Counted from the first letter of the stretch, positions 17,359-25,869 are shown. The stretch: DNA of 64,000 nucleotides from Pseudanabaena mucicola FACHB-723 (GCF_014696385.1 NZ_JACJQB010000002.1:62001-126000); one strand, 5' to 3'. The notes: generated by a model from the sequence alone, not told the origin. Program-made: numbers and translations.

Positions 17359-18519
17359 ATGATTAATGTGCCAACGGACAAAATATTAGCAATCGGCTTA
17401 ATTAGTGGAACATCAGTGGACGGCATCGATGCGGCTCTAGTGGAAATTTACGATCGCAATGGCATTCTTAGCACTAACCTAATTGCAGGACATACCTATG
17501 CCTATGAGGATGACCTGCGTACTGAAATTTTGGCAGTCTGTGCAGGTGCGCCGCGATCGCTCCAGCAAATATGTGAATTAGATGATCGCATTGCCGAAAG
17601 TTTTGCTAAAGCTGCGATCGCAATTAAAGAAAAAAGTGATCAAATACCAGACTTAATTGGCTCCCACGGTCAAACAGTATTTCATCGTCCGCCAGTAATG
17701 CCTAAGGATGGCAAAACAGGGCTTGGATATTCAGTGCAGTTGGGCAGAGGTGCAGTCATTGCTGAACTAACAGGAATTAAGACTGTCAGTGATTTTCGGG
17801 TTGCCGATATCGAAGCAGGGGGACATGCTGCCCCCCTCGTACCAATGTTAGATCTCTTGTTGCTATCTCACCCCACTAAGCACCGTGTTTGTCAAAATAT
17901 TGGTGGCATTAGCAATTTGACCTATCTCCCTCCCAACGCCATCGAAAATCAAGATCAAGTATTTGGTTTTGATAATGGCACGGGCAATGTGTTGATGGAT
18001 ATGGCAGTTCAAAAACTATTTGGTGTATCGTTTGACAATGATGGCGCAATTGCTCGGCAAGGCAAACCAGATATTGCTCTCATCGAAACATGGCTCAAAC
18101 AAGATTTTTTTGATACACCTCCTCCCAAATCGACGGGGCGTGAGTTATTTAGCCCTGCATACTTAGAAAAATGCTTGAGCGAATGTCAACATTTAAGTAA
18201 TTACGATATTCTTGCCACGCTCACTGAATTTACTGCCCTTGCGATCGCAAAAAGCTATCGTGATTTCCTGCCCGTTTTCCCTGAAGAAGTCCTAATCGGT
18301 GGAGGCGGTGGGCGCAATGGCTATTTAATGGAGCGATTACAGGATGTACTAGCACCAGCAATCGTCATGCATACAGATGCGATGGGCTTGAGTGGCGATA
18401 GTAAAGAAGCGATCGCCTTTGCGGTGCTGGGATATTTAAGAGTTAAAGAACGTTTTGGCAATTTGCCGAGCGTTACAGGCGCAAAGTACCCTGTATTATT
18501 AGGCAAAATTTTCCCATAA
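17359..18519 (+). CDS. anmK: anhydro-N-acetylmuramic acid kinase
   Basis: AnmK opens and phosphorylates 1,6-anhydro-MurNAc to MurNAc-6-phosphate, feeding peptidoglycan sugars back to metabolism. The 386 residues cover the whole family: GLISGTSVDGIDAALVEI, IGSHGQTVFHRP, DFRVADIEAGGHAAPLVP (with the catalytic Asp in VADIEAGG), QNIGGISNLTYL, GFDNGTGNVLMD, and IGGGGGRNGYLMERL. The stop codon lies in the stem of the terminator it shares with rpsB. No murQ is adjacent. Confidence 0.95.
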   Translation: MINVPTDKILAIGLISGTSVDGIDAALVEIYDRNGILSTNLIAGHTYAYEDDLRTEILAVCAGAPRSLQQICELDDRIAESFAKAAIAIKEKSDQIPDLIGSHGQTVFHRPPVMPKDGKTGLGYSVQLGRGAVIAELTGIKTVSDFRVADIEAGGHAAPLVPMLDLLLLSHPTKHRVCQNIGGISNLTYLPPNAIENQDQVFGFDNGTGNVLMDMAVQKLFGVSFDNDGAIARQGKPDIALIETWLKQDFFDTPPPKSTGRELFSPAYLEKCLSECQHLSNYDILATLTEFTALAIAKSYRDFLPVFPEEVLIGGGGGRNGYLMERLQDVLAPAIVMHTDAMGLSGDSKEAIAFAVLGYLRVKERFGNLPSVTGAKYPVLLGKIFP

Positions 18520-18551
18520 AAAAGCGGCGCTAAGCGCCGCTTTTTTATGGG
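18513..18551. terminator. bidirectional terminator shared by anmK and rpsB
   Basis: Perfect 18-bp arms 18513-18530 and 18534-18551 around loop TAA, with A6/T6 tracts on either side of GCGGCGC/GCGCCGC. It serves both converging genes. Confidence 0.92.
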
Positions 18552-18560
18552 TGAGAAGCC

Positions 18561-19340
18561 TTAAGCTTCTGCACCTTCTTCATCACCAGTGATGATTTCA
18601 TCATCAGCCAAAGCTTCTACTTCTTCAGCCGAGATTTCATACTCGATATCTTCAATATCGCCATGACGACCTTCGTAGATCGCGTCAGCCAACTTACCAA
18701 CGATCAACTTGATCGAGCGAATTGCGTCATCGTTAGCAGGAATACCAATATCAACGCTATCAGGGTCGCAGTTGGTATCAAGTAACGACACAATGGGAAT
18801 ACGTAGCTTTTGGCACTCTTGAACCGCATTGTATTCGCGCTTATGATCAACGATTACAACGATATCGGGTGGCTTACGCATCAACTTGATACCACCAAGA
18901 TATTTGCGGAGCTTTTCCATTTCGCGGCGCAAGGTCGATGCTTCCTTCTTAGGTAAGCGATCTAATGCACCACTTTCATCGCGACGTTCGAGATCCTTGA
19001 GGCGATCGACACGGGTTTTGATCGTTGTCCAGTTGGTGAGCATTCCACCCAACCAGCGTTGGTTGATATAGTAGCTACCGCAACGGGCTGCTTCTTGAGC
19101 AATCAAACCAGCAGCTTGACGCTTTGTACCCACAAACAATACTTTCTTGCCTTGCTCGGAAGCTTGACGCAAATAAGCATAGGCTTCTTCGAGGTATTGT
19201 GCTGTCTGCACAAGGTCAATAATATGGACGCCATTACGCTCGGTGAAGATGTAAGGCTCCATCTTGGGGTTCCAACGACGGGTTTGATGCCCGAAGTGAA
19301 CTCCCGACTCTAGCAATTGGGCTAGGGTTACGACTCCCAT
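18561..19340 (-). CDS. rpsB: 30S ribosomal protein S2
   Basis: The 259-residue protein begins [20 protein letters not shown] and has [47 protein letters not shown] and [20 protein letters not shown], all S2 signatures. The acidic tail after [10 protein letters not shown] is usual in cyanobacteria. AGGAGA sits nine bases upstream of the ATG. In many bacteria and cyanobacteria tsf (elongation factor Ts) follows rpsB, but here the next gene converges from the other side, so rpsB is alone on its transcript. Confidence 0.97.
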   Translation of the reverse strand: MGVVTLAQLLESGVHFGHQTRRWNPKMEPYIFTERNGVHIIDLVQTAQYLEEAYAYLRQASEQGKKVLFVGTKRQAAGLIAQEAARCGSYYINQRWLGGMLTNWTTIKTRVDRLKDLERRDESGALDRLPKKEASTLRREMEKLRKYLGGIKLMRKPPDIVVIVDHKREYNAVQECQKLRIPIVSLLDTNCDPDSVDIGIPANDDAIRSIKLIVGKLADAIYEGRHGDIEDIEYEISAEEVEALADDEIITGDEEGAEA

Positions 19341-19549
19341 TTAAGTTTTCTCCTGTGTTCGGGTTTGTCCTTGCGCCTGAGATGGAATCTAGTAGTTACG
19401 AGTAACTCTAAACACCCGAAACCTCAAGCGTGTGTTGATGTGTGTATTTTTCACAGCCTATCTAGGATAGCGTATGATGTACTTATTTGACTATGCATTG
19501 TTCATGGAATTAGCCACTTTTCTTTTCTAATTCAATGCTCTGTCAATGA

Positions 19550-20821
19550 TTAGGCGTTCAGTGGCTCACCTGTCGAGACAACTTTCTCTATAATGTCAGC
19601 AGCTCGACTTACTCCTCCTGATGCTGCGATCGCAGTTTGCATCCTCACCGCGTTTTCCTTGTAGGAACTTTCGGTCAATACCTTTTGAATTGCTGTTCTT
19701 AAGCGAGAAACATTTAATTTTTTAAGCGGGATTGTCTCACCACAACCCGACCAAGCAATTCTTGCTGCCACACCAGGCTGATCATTAGTAACGGGTATCG
19801 CAACCATTGGCACACCGTTCATCAAACATTCCATGGATGTATTCATACCCGCATGAGTAATCATTAACGAGGCTCTTTTGAGAATCTCCAATTGCGGAGC
19901 ATACTCTACAACTAGAGGATGTCCCTTTAAGTTTGGCAGGGATTCTGGTTTCGTTGCTCCACCCAAAGAAATTACCAACTGAACGTCAAATTCTTCGCAA
20001 GCCGCAGAAATATCCTCAAATACACCAAGTAAGCGATTTTGCAACGTTCCCATTGAGGCATAAATTAACGGTTTTCCTGTTAACTTTTCGTAAGGAAAAT
20101 TCACTGATTGACGACTACTGGAGGAGTGATAGGGACCTGTAAAATGAAAATGTGGAGGTAATTCTTGACGAGGAAACTCAAAGGCAGCAGGGGCTTGGCT
20201 AATTTGGGCAAGTTTTGAGTAGCGTTGATTGGGATTGTTGTACAGAGGTAGATTATGCTTCTGACGAAATTCATTCAGAGCATCAGTAATTGGTTGTGCA
20301 GCTCGACTGAGAATTTTGTAGCCTAATCTGTTACGTAAAATTCCAATCCAGCTAGGATCGTAAGCCCAGCTTGTATTAAAAGGAGGAACAGATGCCTCCC
20401 GATTCAACACTACAGCACTGCATATTGTGACAAAGGGGATTCCTAAGAAGTCAGCAACCGTTCCTCCCTGTGATGCACCTTGGTTAACCAATAAAGCATC
20501 TACACCTAATGATTTCATTTGGGAGGGTGCTTCTTTCAGTAAAGTGACTGCTTCTAAAGTCAAGAAGTTAATCGTGTATTTTAAGGCTGCTAGTCCTTTT
20601 AGCTTTCCTAATTCAGCAAAGATTTTTTTAGTAATTCCCAAAGGAAATTCTGTTTCGCCGATCGCCTGAAATTCAATTCCTGCTGTCACTGCCTTGGTTT
20701 GAGTATCTAGTATCCCAAACAGAGTGACACGATGCCCACGCCTTTGTAACTCTTGCCCCAATGGAAGCATTGTGTTTAGAGGTCCTGTGGAGCCAGGGGA
20801 AATTATGCCAAAATGCGTCAT
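19550..20821 (-). CDS. UGT-like glycosyltransferase (GT1 family)
   Basis: The 423-residue protein has the two-domain GT-B layout of the UGT/zeaxanthin glucosyltransferase group. Its N-terminus HFGIISPGSTGPLNTMLPLG with LQRRGHRVTLFG is the acceptor half. The C-terminal half has KPLIYASMGTLQNR, LVVEYAPQLEILKRASLMI, and the donor-site motif ITHAGMNTSMECLMNGVPMVAIP followed by DQP. No membrane segment is clear. Acceptors in this group include carotenoids, sterols and macrolides. A carotenoid is attractive because cyanobacteria make glycosylated carotenoids, but the gene is 24 kb from crtD and this is inference. Confidence 0.85.
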   Translation of the reverse strand: MTHFGIISPGSTGPLNTMLPLGQELQRRGHRVTLFGILDTQTKAVTAGIEFQAIGETEFPLGITKKIFAELGKLKGLAALKYTINFLTLEAVTLLKEAPSQMKSLGVDALLVNQGASQGGTVADFLGIPFVTICSAVVLNREASVPPFNTSWAYDPSWIGILRNRLGYKILSRAAQPITDALNEFRQKHNLPLYNNPNQRYSKLAQISQAPAAFEFPRQELPPHFHFTGPYHSSSSRQSVNFPYEKLTGKPLIYASMGTLQNRLLGVFEDISAACEEFDVQLVISLGGATKPESLPNLKGHPLVVEYAPQLEILKRASLMITHAGMNTSMECLMNGVPMVAIPVTNDQPGVAARIAWSGCGETIPLKKLNVSRLRTAIQKVLTESSYKENAVRMQTAIAASGGVSRAADIIEKVVSTGEPLNA

Positions 20822-20863
20822 GTTTGATGGTTACGATCGCAATATTAAATGATTTATTTAAGA

Positions 20864-20898
20864 GCATACCCTGCGGGCATACCCTGCGGGCATACCCT
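20864..20898. repeat. 13-bp tandem repeat, two full and one partial copy
   Basis: The unit GCATACCCTGCGG occurs at 20864-20876 and 20877-20889, with a third partial copy (GCATACCCT) at 20890-20898. It fills most of the spacer between mrp and the glycosyltransferase gene, just upstream of the latter. It resembles the short tandem repeats (STRR) of cyanobacteria. Confidence 0.85.
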
Positions 20899-20906
20899 TA
20901 AAACTG

Positions 20907-21983
20907 TTAAGCCTGAACTTTAGCTGCGATCGCCTTAGCAATCTCTCGTAAAGCTTGAGCTGAAGCAGACTCAGGATGACCTAAAACAATTGGCACACCA
21001 CGATCACCACCTTCACGCAGACTAATTTCTAAAGGTACACAACCAAGCAACTCTACACCCAGTTCTTCAGATGCTTTTTTACCACCACCAGAGCCAAAAA
21101 TATCGTACTGCTTGTCAGGCATATCGGGAGGGATGAAATAGCTCATATTTTCGACAATACCCAGCACAGGAATACCCATATTTTGGAACATCTTCAAGCC
21201 TTTACGGGAATCTAACAGCGACACAGTTTGCGGTGTGGTGACGATGACGGCTCCTGCTAATGGCACAGACTGCGTGAGTGTCAACTGTGCATCCCCAGTA
21301 CCCGGAGGCATGTCTACAATTAAATAATCTAGTTCGCCCCAATTAGCTTGGTACAAAAACTGACGGATTACGCCATTGAGCATTGGGCCCCGCCAAACTA
21401 CAGGTTGATCCTTAGCAATTAAGAATGCCATGGAGATCATTTTTACCCCATAGTTAAAGGCTGGCTCAACTACATCTGCGCCATTTTCCGCCTTAACAAC
21501 CTTTACTTGAGCAGCTTCCATGCCTAGCATTACAGGCACATTAGGGCCATAAATATCAGCATCGAGAATACCGACCTTTGCACCCATGTCGGCAAGAGCA
21601 ACAGCAACATTAACCGCTACCGATGTCTTACCTACGCCACCTTTACCACTAGAAATTGCGAGGATATACTTCACACCTTCAATGCCCTGTAAAGCACTAG
21701 TGGGTGTGGTTGGTGTGGCGATCGCAGGGCTATTAGCAATTACCTTCACCCAGACATCCGATACATTTGCGATCGCATTAATCGCATCTTTACATTCTTG
21801 AATTAAAAGATCACGCTTTGGGCTATTCGGATCATTCAGTAATAAAGTGAAACTGACTACCCCATTAGACTTAACGGTGATATCTCTCACCATATTCAGC
21901 TCAATAATACTTTTTTGGCGATCAGGATCAACAATGGGCTTTAATAAGTTTTGGATCGCTTGCACATCGGGTAAATCAGCCAT
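20907..21983 (-). CDS. mrp: Mrp/ApbC-type iron-sulfur cluster carrier ATPase
   Basis: Mrp/NBP35 ATPases carry or insert Fe-S clusters. The 358 residues begin with a MIP18-like domain (IQNLLKPIVDPDRQKSIIEL), then the deviant Walker A SGKGGVGKTSVAVNVAVALA, GILDADIYGPNVPVMLG, DYLIVDMPPGTGDAQLTL, and VIVTTPQTVSLLD. The usual CxxC that binds the bridging cluster is missing: the site after VENMSYF reads IPPDMPDKQYDIFGSGGG. I believe this is common to cyanobacterial members, so cluster binding may differ. It lies 86 bases upstream of the glycosyltransferase gene in the same direction. Confidence 0.93.
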   Translation of the reverse strand: MADLPDVQAIQNLLKPIVDPDRQKSIIELNMVRDITVKSNGVVSFTLLLNDPNSPKRDLLIQECKDAINAIANVSDVWVKVIANSPAIATPTTPTSALQGIEGVKYILAISSGKGGVGKTSVAVNVAVALADMGAKVGILDADIYGPNVPVMLGMEAAQVKVVKAENGADVVEPAFNYGVKMISMAFLIAKDQPVVWRGPMLNGVIRQFLYQANWGELDYLIVDMPPGTGDAQLTLTQSVPLAGAVIVTTPQTVSLLDSRKGLKMFQNMGIPVLGIVENMSYFIPPDMPDKQYDIFGSGGGKKASEELGVELLGCVPLEISLREGGDRGVPIVLGHPESASAQALREIAKAIAAKVQA

Positions 21984-22166
21984 AGATTTTTAAGATTAAA
22001 AAGATCATTAATTAAGTAATAGTGCCAAGATCTCATTAAAGCCCAAATAAGAACCAAAATCATCGATAAAGATTTATGCTTATTGAGAATCAAGCATCAA
22101 GATTTGCTCCCTCAGCAAAACTCCTCCAATTTTCTAACTACCTCTAACCAGTCAAGAAAAAATTTT

Positions 22167-22493
22167 ATGAGTAACCAAGTACAAATTATGCAACCTTCGG
22201 GAAGGTTGGATGTCACAACGGCGGCTGATTTTCGTCGCCAAGTCAATGACATTGCCTCATCAGCGAACCCTCCTAAATATTTGCTAGTTAATCTCCAAGA
22301 TATTAACTTCATGGATAGCTCTGGCTTAGGTGCGCTAGTGTCCGCTCTAAAATCCATTCGTAACAGCAGTGGGGATATGGTGATTTGTGGGGCAAATGAC
22401 CAAGTGCAAATGCTCTTTGAACTGACAAGCATGACCAAGATTTTTAAAATTTATACAACGGTTGATGAATTTCAGGCAACCTTAGCTAGTTAA
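22167..22493 (+). CDS. STAS-domain anti-sigma factor antagonist
   Basis: The 108-residue protein is a single STAS domain: QIMQPSGRLDVTTAADFRRQ, KYLLVNLQDINFMDSSGLGA with the phosphorylatable serine of the DSSGLG motif, and GDMVICGANDQVQMLFEL. Such proteins bind kinase/anti-sigma factors when unphosphorylated. The frame is open back to 22083, but the ATG at 22167 (MSNQVQIMQ) gives the normal domain boundary. It converges on a PP2C phosphatase gene 55 bases away, its likely activating enzyme. Confidence 0.92.
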   Translation: MSNQVQIMQPSGRLDVTTAADFRRQVNDIASSANPPKYLLVNLQDINFMDSSGLGALVSALKSIRNSSGDMVICGANDQVQMLFELTSMTKIFKIYTTVDEFQATLAS

Positions 22494-22544
22494 AAGAAAA
22501 GCTGGTGCTGCTCTCTAAGCTAGCAGCACCAGCTTTTCTTTTAA
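22490..22544. terminator. bidirectional terminator shared by the STAS and PP2C genes
   Basis: Perfect 23-bp arms 22490-22512 and 22522-22544 around a 9-base loop, with A-rich left and T-rich right ends. The left arm begins inside the STAS stop codon. Confidence 0.9.
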
Positions 22545-22547
22545 GGT

Positions 22548-23702
22548 TTAAATTTCAAATGAAACCTCTAGTAAAGACAAATCATCCTCAAAGGGACGAT
22601 TATTGGATGCAGCTTTAACGCAGTCTAGTATATGCTCAATTCGCGATCGCTGATCACAGGGCGTATGGATAAAGGTATCAATCAAAGAATTAAAGCCCCA
22701 AATAGTTTGATCCTCCTGAGTAACCTCATAGACTCCATCACTAAATAGATACAGCCTACTGCTAGTATCAATCTCACAAACCTGCTCTTGGTAGTTCATG
22801 TCAGGCATCATCCCAATTGGTAACCCAGATGTCTTGAGCAACTTTATTTTCGGGATTTCCTGATTAGATATTAAAACGGCTGGGGGATGTCCACCGCTTG
22901 AATAGACCAACTTATGCGTCTGCCGATCATATACCCCATACCAGATTGTGAAATACATTTCATTGTGGGCTGACATCTGAAAGTTACTATTCAAATCACG
23001 CAGAACTTCGCTAGGGCTGTAAAAATTGGTCGTATCTTGAGAGACTCGACTTCGCCTGAGACTGCGTGTCCGCATCAAATTTAAAACAGATACTGATAGT
23101 AATGCCGAGCCAACACCATGTCCTGACACATCGAGCAAATACAGTGCCAGATGATCATTATCTAGCCAGAAATAGTCAAAACTGTCGCCACCAAGCTGAG
23201 TTGACGGCAAAAAACTCGACTGAATTGAGATATCTCCAGACATTGGTGCAGGCAAAAGCGATCTTACATATTGCGAGGCTTGGGATAGCTCTTGCTCAAT
23301 CAAATGCTTTTGCTTTTGGATTTGTTCTGTCGCTTGACATAAGCGGATTCCAGCTCGAACCCTTGACTTTAACTCATTAATGCGTGGTGGCTTGTTTAAA
23401 AAGTCATCTGCACCCATATCAAAGCCCTTCACCAGATCCCCTTCTTGGTCCTTAGCAGTCAACAAAATAAAGTAAATATTGGCTAGTTCAGGATTTGTTT
23501 TAATCTGCCGACATACTTCTAATCCATCAACGACAGGCATCATCCAGTCGCAAATAATTAACGTGGGGTGGAGTTCTTTAACCTTTGCTAAACCTTCCTG
23601 CCCGTCCTTAGCGACAATCACGTCATATCCCTGACTCTTGAGAAATCTCTGAAGGGTCATTCTGATGGTGGGATCATCATCAATGATCAGGATATGCGGC
23701 AT
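22548..23702 (-). CDS. response regulator with PP2C (SpoIIE/RsbU-type) phosphatase
   Basis: The 384 residues hold an N-terminal receiver (acidic D8-D10, phosphoacceptor D52 in IICDWMMPVVDGLE, T82, K104) and, after a short coiled coil, a SpoIIE-type PP2C domain (about 165-384). Its metal motifs are GGDSFDYFWL, YLLDVSGHGVGSALLS, SGGHPPAVLI, LYLFSDGVYE, and FEDDLSLLEV. A phosphorylated receiver would control dephosphorylation of a STAS antagonist. The STAS gene converges on this one and is the obvious candidate. A matching HATPase kinase/anti-sigma factor is not next to them. Confidence 0.95.
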   Translation of the reverse strand: MPHILIIDDDPTIRMTLQRFLKSQGYDVIVAKDGQEGLAKVKELHPTLIICDWMMPVVDGLEVCRQIKTNPELANIYFILLTAKDQEGDLVKGFDMGADDFLNKPPRINELKSRVRAGIRLCQATEQIQKQKHLIEQELSQASQYVRSLLPAPMSGDISIQSSFLPSTQLGGDSFDYFWLDNDHLALYLLDVSGHGVGSALLSVSVLNLMRTRSLRRSRVSQDTTNFYSPSEVLRDLNSNFQMSAHNEMYFTIWYGVYDRQTHKLVYSSGGHPPAVLISNQEIPKIKLLKTSGLPIGMMPDMNYQEQVCEIDTSSRLYLFSDGVYEVTQEDQTIWGFNSLIDTFIHTPCDQRSRIEHILDCVKAASNNRPFEDDLSLLEVSFEI

Positions 23703-23737
23703 ATTGTCAAGTTATGAGCTTACAGCACTAATATTTT

Positions 23738-24292
23738 TTATTCGTCAATGGTGAAAGACTTAGCAACTCTAGAGAATAGATCTTTCACTTTTTCCCAGCG
23801 TTTTTCAGAGCTAGAAATACTTAAGGTGTAAAGATTGCCACGATTAGTAGACACAGTTACAAGGTCATGACGAGGTTCACCCTGCGCTCTCTGCACAGCA
23901 TATTCAAAAATGTAATAATTGCGATCGCCTGATTCTTTTTGAGTAGCACTCAGTAACTGGGCTTGGCGACCAGAGCCTTCAGGAGCAACTACACGCTGCT
24001 GTACACGCAAACCAATGGCATCGGCATCACCAATTTCTTCTAGGGTTTTGACAGTTAGCAGTTTTGTAATTGCCACCGACACATTTTCCGAAGGTTCAAT
24101 AATGTCATGAAACAGAATATCGATCGCAGAATTACCCTTTGTTTCTGTCCAACCATTCGGATACAAAAAACGATATCCATCTTTACTATCCGCAAATGGC
24201 ACTAAACCGCTTGTAGGCGTGCTGGCACAGCTAGTTAGGAGTAAGGAAAATACCACAAGCAATGTAGAGATGACACGTTTGAACATAATCAA
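23738..24292 (-). CDS. psbP: PsbP-like lipoprotein of photosystem II (CyanoP)
   Basis: The 184-residue protein has a lipobox (LLLTSCAS), so it is lipidated at the cysteine and probably lies on the thylakoid lumen side. The PsbP domain follows: FADSKDGYRFLYPNGWTE, VSVAITKLLTVKTLEEIGD, NYYIFEYAVQRA, RHDLVTVSTNRGNLYTLSI, and the end FSRVAKSFTIDE. CyanoP assists early photosystem II assembly and is a minor subunit in cyanobacteria. ATGs at 24292 and 24286 are both possible starts. The gene reads leftward 35 bases upstream of the phosphatase gene and may be co-transcribed with it. Confidence 0.9.
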   Translation of the reverse strand: MIMFKRVISTLLVVFSLLLTSCASTPTSGLVPFADSKDGYRFLYPNGWTETKGNSAIDILFHDIIEPSENVSVAITKLLTVKTLEEIGDADAIGLRVQQRVVAPEGSGRQAQLLSATQKESGDRNYYIFEYAVQRAQGEPRHDLVTVSTNRGNLYTLSISSSEKRWEKVKDLFSRVAKSFTIDE

Positions 24293-24669
24293 GAATATTA
24301 AATAGAGTGAACGATTAAATTATTAATAAAAAGGATTAGTAAGAGTATTAAATTATTCTGCAAAGCAGTTCAACAAAACTAGCAGAAACGGTAGTGCTAA
24401 AAAGGAAAGGATTGATTTTTGTAAGGATGGGCGGCGCTTCGCTCCGCCTATCCTTACCTATTTAGCGCTACCGCAGAAACTACCTTGTCATTTACTCTTA
24501 GCCGAAGAATTACTTTAAAAATCTTGGACAGTAAGATATGAGATTAATTTACAATACTTACCAATACTAGGATACAGCACCGCAGCAATCTCAGTTCGGT
24601 AAGACCATACCAAAATCTTAGACCTAAACCAGACTTAAGAGATTGCTGAGTAGCTTTGAAATCTGTAAA
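24293..24669. other. 377-bp spacer with a MITE-like element
   Basis: The stretch holds the element at 24390-24472 described separately. The remainder is AT-rich on the psbP side (promoter of psbP on the minus strand expected) and has no frame of note. Confidence 0.5.
24390..24472. mobile_element. MITE-like element, 83 bp, with inverted ends and an 8-bp direct repeat
   Basis: The ends are inverted repeats of 25 bp with 21 matches (left starts GGTAGTGCTAAA at 24390, right ends TTTAGCGCTACC at 24472). The 8-bp sequence GCAGAAAC occurs on both sides, at 24382-24389 and 24473-24480, like a target-site duplication. Inside is a GC hairpin, arms 24421-24434 and 24444-24457 (GTAAGGATGGGCGG with one G-U pair). 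It codes for no protein. The parent transposase is unknown. Confidence 0.75.
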
Positions 24670-25107
24670 TTAATTAAAATTGCCACCCCGTTGATAAAGT
24701 GCCGTCAACTCACGCAGAAAGCTTAAGCTCTGCTTGCCAGTCATCGAAATTGGTGAAAATGTCTCAGAACTAGAATATTTTAGAATAATATCACAAATTT
24801 CTGCTTGAGTGCCAAGCTGAACGACCTTCATTGACCATAGCCCAAAGTCACGATGTTCAATTTCGGAAAAATCAATCAGTTCTGCGTTGTTATGGCGTTT
24901 ATCCATCAAAATTCGATTATAGGTTTGGCTAATTAATCGCCGACTGCCCTCTAGCACCTGTAAAAACATAGAGTCTCCAAATGTAAGCATTCCTGTGATG
25001 CCTACATTTTTGTTGTTATGCTCAGACTTCTCCGCAATATCAACCAAATCAGGATACTCTAGCCCTGCGATCGCCTGACTGACATAGATTAAACGATAGA
25101 GAGTCAT
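24670..25107 (-). CDS. pixD: BLUF-domain blue-light receptor, PixD-like
   Basis: The 145-residue protein is a BLUF domain plus a C-terminal helical tail, as in PixD (Slr1694). Flavin-site residues are in the right register: Y8 (RLIYVSQ), N31/N32, Q50 (FLQVLEGS), W91 and M93 (GLWSMKVV). Overall it follows the PixD plan through LREL-type helices at the end. PixD binds FAD, forms a decamer with PixE in the dark and controls phototaxis in Synechocystis. The PixE-type gene is not next to it. Hairpins of one family lie on both sides of the gene. Confidence 0.93.
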   Translation of the reverse strand: MTLYRLIYVSQAIAGLEYPDLVDIAEKSEHNNKNVGITGMLTFGDSMFLQVLEGSRRLISQTYNRILMDKRHNNAELIDFSEIEHRDFGLWSMKVVQLGTQAEICDIILKYSSSETFSPISMTGKQSLSFLRELTALYQRGGNFN

Positions 25108-25178
25108 AAATTAATTCTGACAAGTTTTGACAAGTATTTATATCAAGATTAGCAAAAATTGGTAGGTCTAAATAATAT

Positions 25179-25219
25179 GGTAAGGAGTAGTTGGGGATTT
25201 TTGCCAACTACTCCTTACC
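25179..25219. repeat. 16-bp perfect hairpin related to the MITE-like element
   Basis: GGTAAGGAGTAGTTGG (25179-25194) pairs with CCAACTACTCCTTACC (25204-25219). Just before it, GGTAGGTCTAAATA at 25161-25174 resembles the end of the element at 24390-24472 (GGTAGCGCTAAATA). It may be a decayed relative, or a terminator for transcription from the left. Confidence 0.55.
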
Positions 25220-25249
25220 TATTGAATAATCTATATAAATCTGAATTTT

Positions 25250-25783
25250 ATGACCAGCAAACAATGGCGATCGCTTGCCAATATTTTTTTAATTTGCCTA
25301 ATTTGTCTTGGTATAACCTTCACAAACTCCTTTGTCACCAAAGCCTTAGCAGCAACCGAACCTTCATCAAATCAGATCATTGATCGTTTTGAAAACATCA
25401 AAAATAAAATGGCAAAACTAAGATTTTGCTATAACGAAAGCTGTTTCTATCGCAACGTTACCAGCAAAGTGATCCCGCCTAATGATAAGAATCCTCATTA
25501 CACCGCCGAAATCTCTGCGGCAGTTGAGCGCCCATCCTCAAGCCCAGATCTTGCAGATTATCATTTTATTTATGCTGATGATCACTGGCAATTAGTCAAA
25601 GGTGAAGAGTTTACCGATGTGGCAGATTATGTATTTATTGGCGATCGCTACGAAATCTACAGCGTTCACAATAGCCATACTTTGCGCGGTAATCTCGATA
25701 AGGCAAAAGAAGATGGCGGTATCAAGTCAGGATATTTGCCGCTTTACTATGAAGTTCTAGATCGTGGAATTGAAAAGCTATAA
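25250..25783 (+). CDS. secreted protein of unknown function
   Basis: I do not recognise this 177-residue protein. It has a signal peptide or membrane anchor (LANIFLICLICLGITFTNSF, then KALA), followed by a soluble domain with a pair of cysteines close together (FCYNESCFY) that could form a disulfide. Aromatic-rich strands such as DYHFIYADDHWQLVKGEE and FIGDRYEIYSVH follow. It reads like a small periplasmic or secreted domain with beta structure. It faces the ribosomal operon and has its own terminator, so it is monocistronic. Confidence 0.8.
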   Translation: MTSKQWRSLANIFLICLICLGITFTNSFVTKALAATEPSSNQIIDRFENIKNKMAKLRFCYNESCFYRNVTSKVIPPNDKNPHYTAEISAAVERPSSSPDLADYHFIYADDHWQLVKGEEFTDVADYVFIGDRYEIYSVHNSHTLRGNLDKAKEDGGIKSGYLPLYYEVLDRGIEKL

Positions 25784-25824
25784 AAAGATGAGATGCGGCG
25801 CAAAGCGCCGCATCTCATCTTTTT
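25782..25824. terminator. GC-core 20-bp hairpin after the secreted protein gene
   Basis: Perfect arms 25782-25801 and 25805-25824, AAAAAGATGAGATGCGGCGC and its complement around an AAA loop, T5 at the end of the right arm. Confidence 0.9.
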
Positions 25825-25829
25825 CATTA

Positions 25830-25858
25830 AAAAAAGCCTCGCAAAGCGAGGCTTTTTT
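25830..25858 (-). terminator. terminator of the rpsM-rpsI operon
   Basis: A6-GCCTCGC pairs with GCGAGGC-T6 around loop AAA, 11 bases beyond the rpsI stop. It is five bases from the hairpin serving the opposing gene. Confidence 0.88.
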
Positions 25859-25869
25859 CGGGTAAGTAA

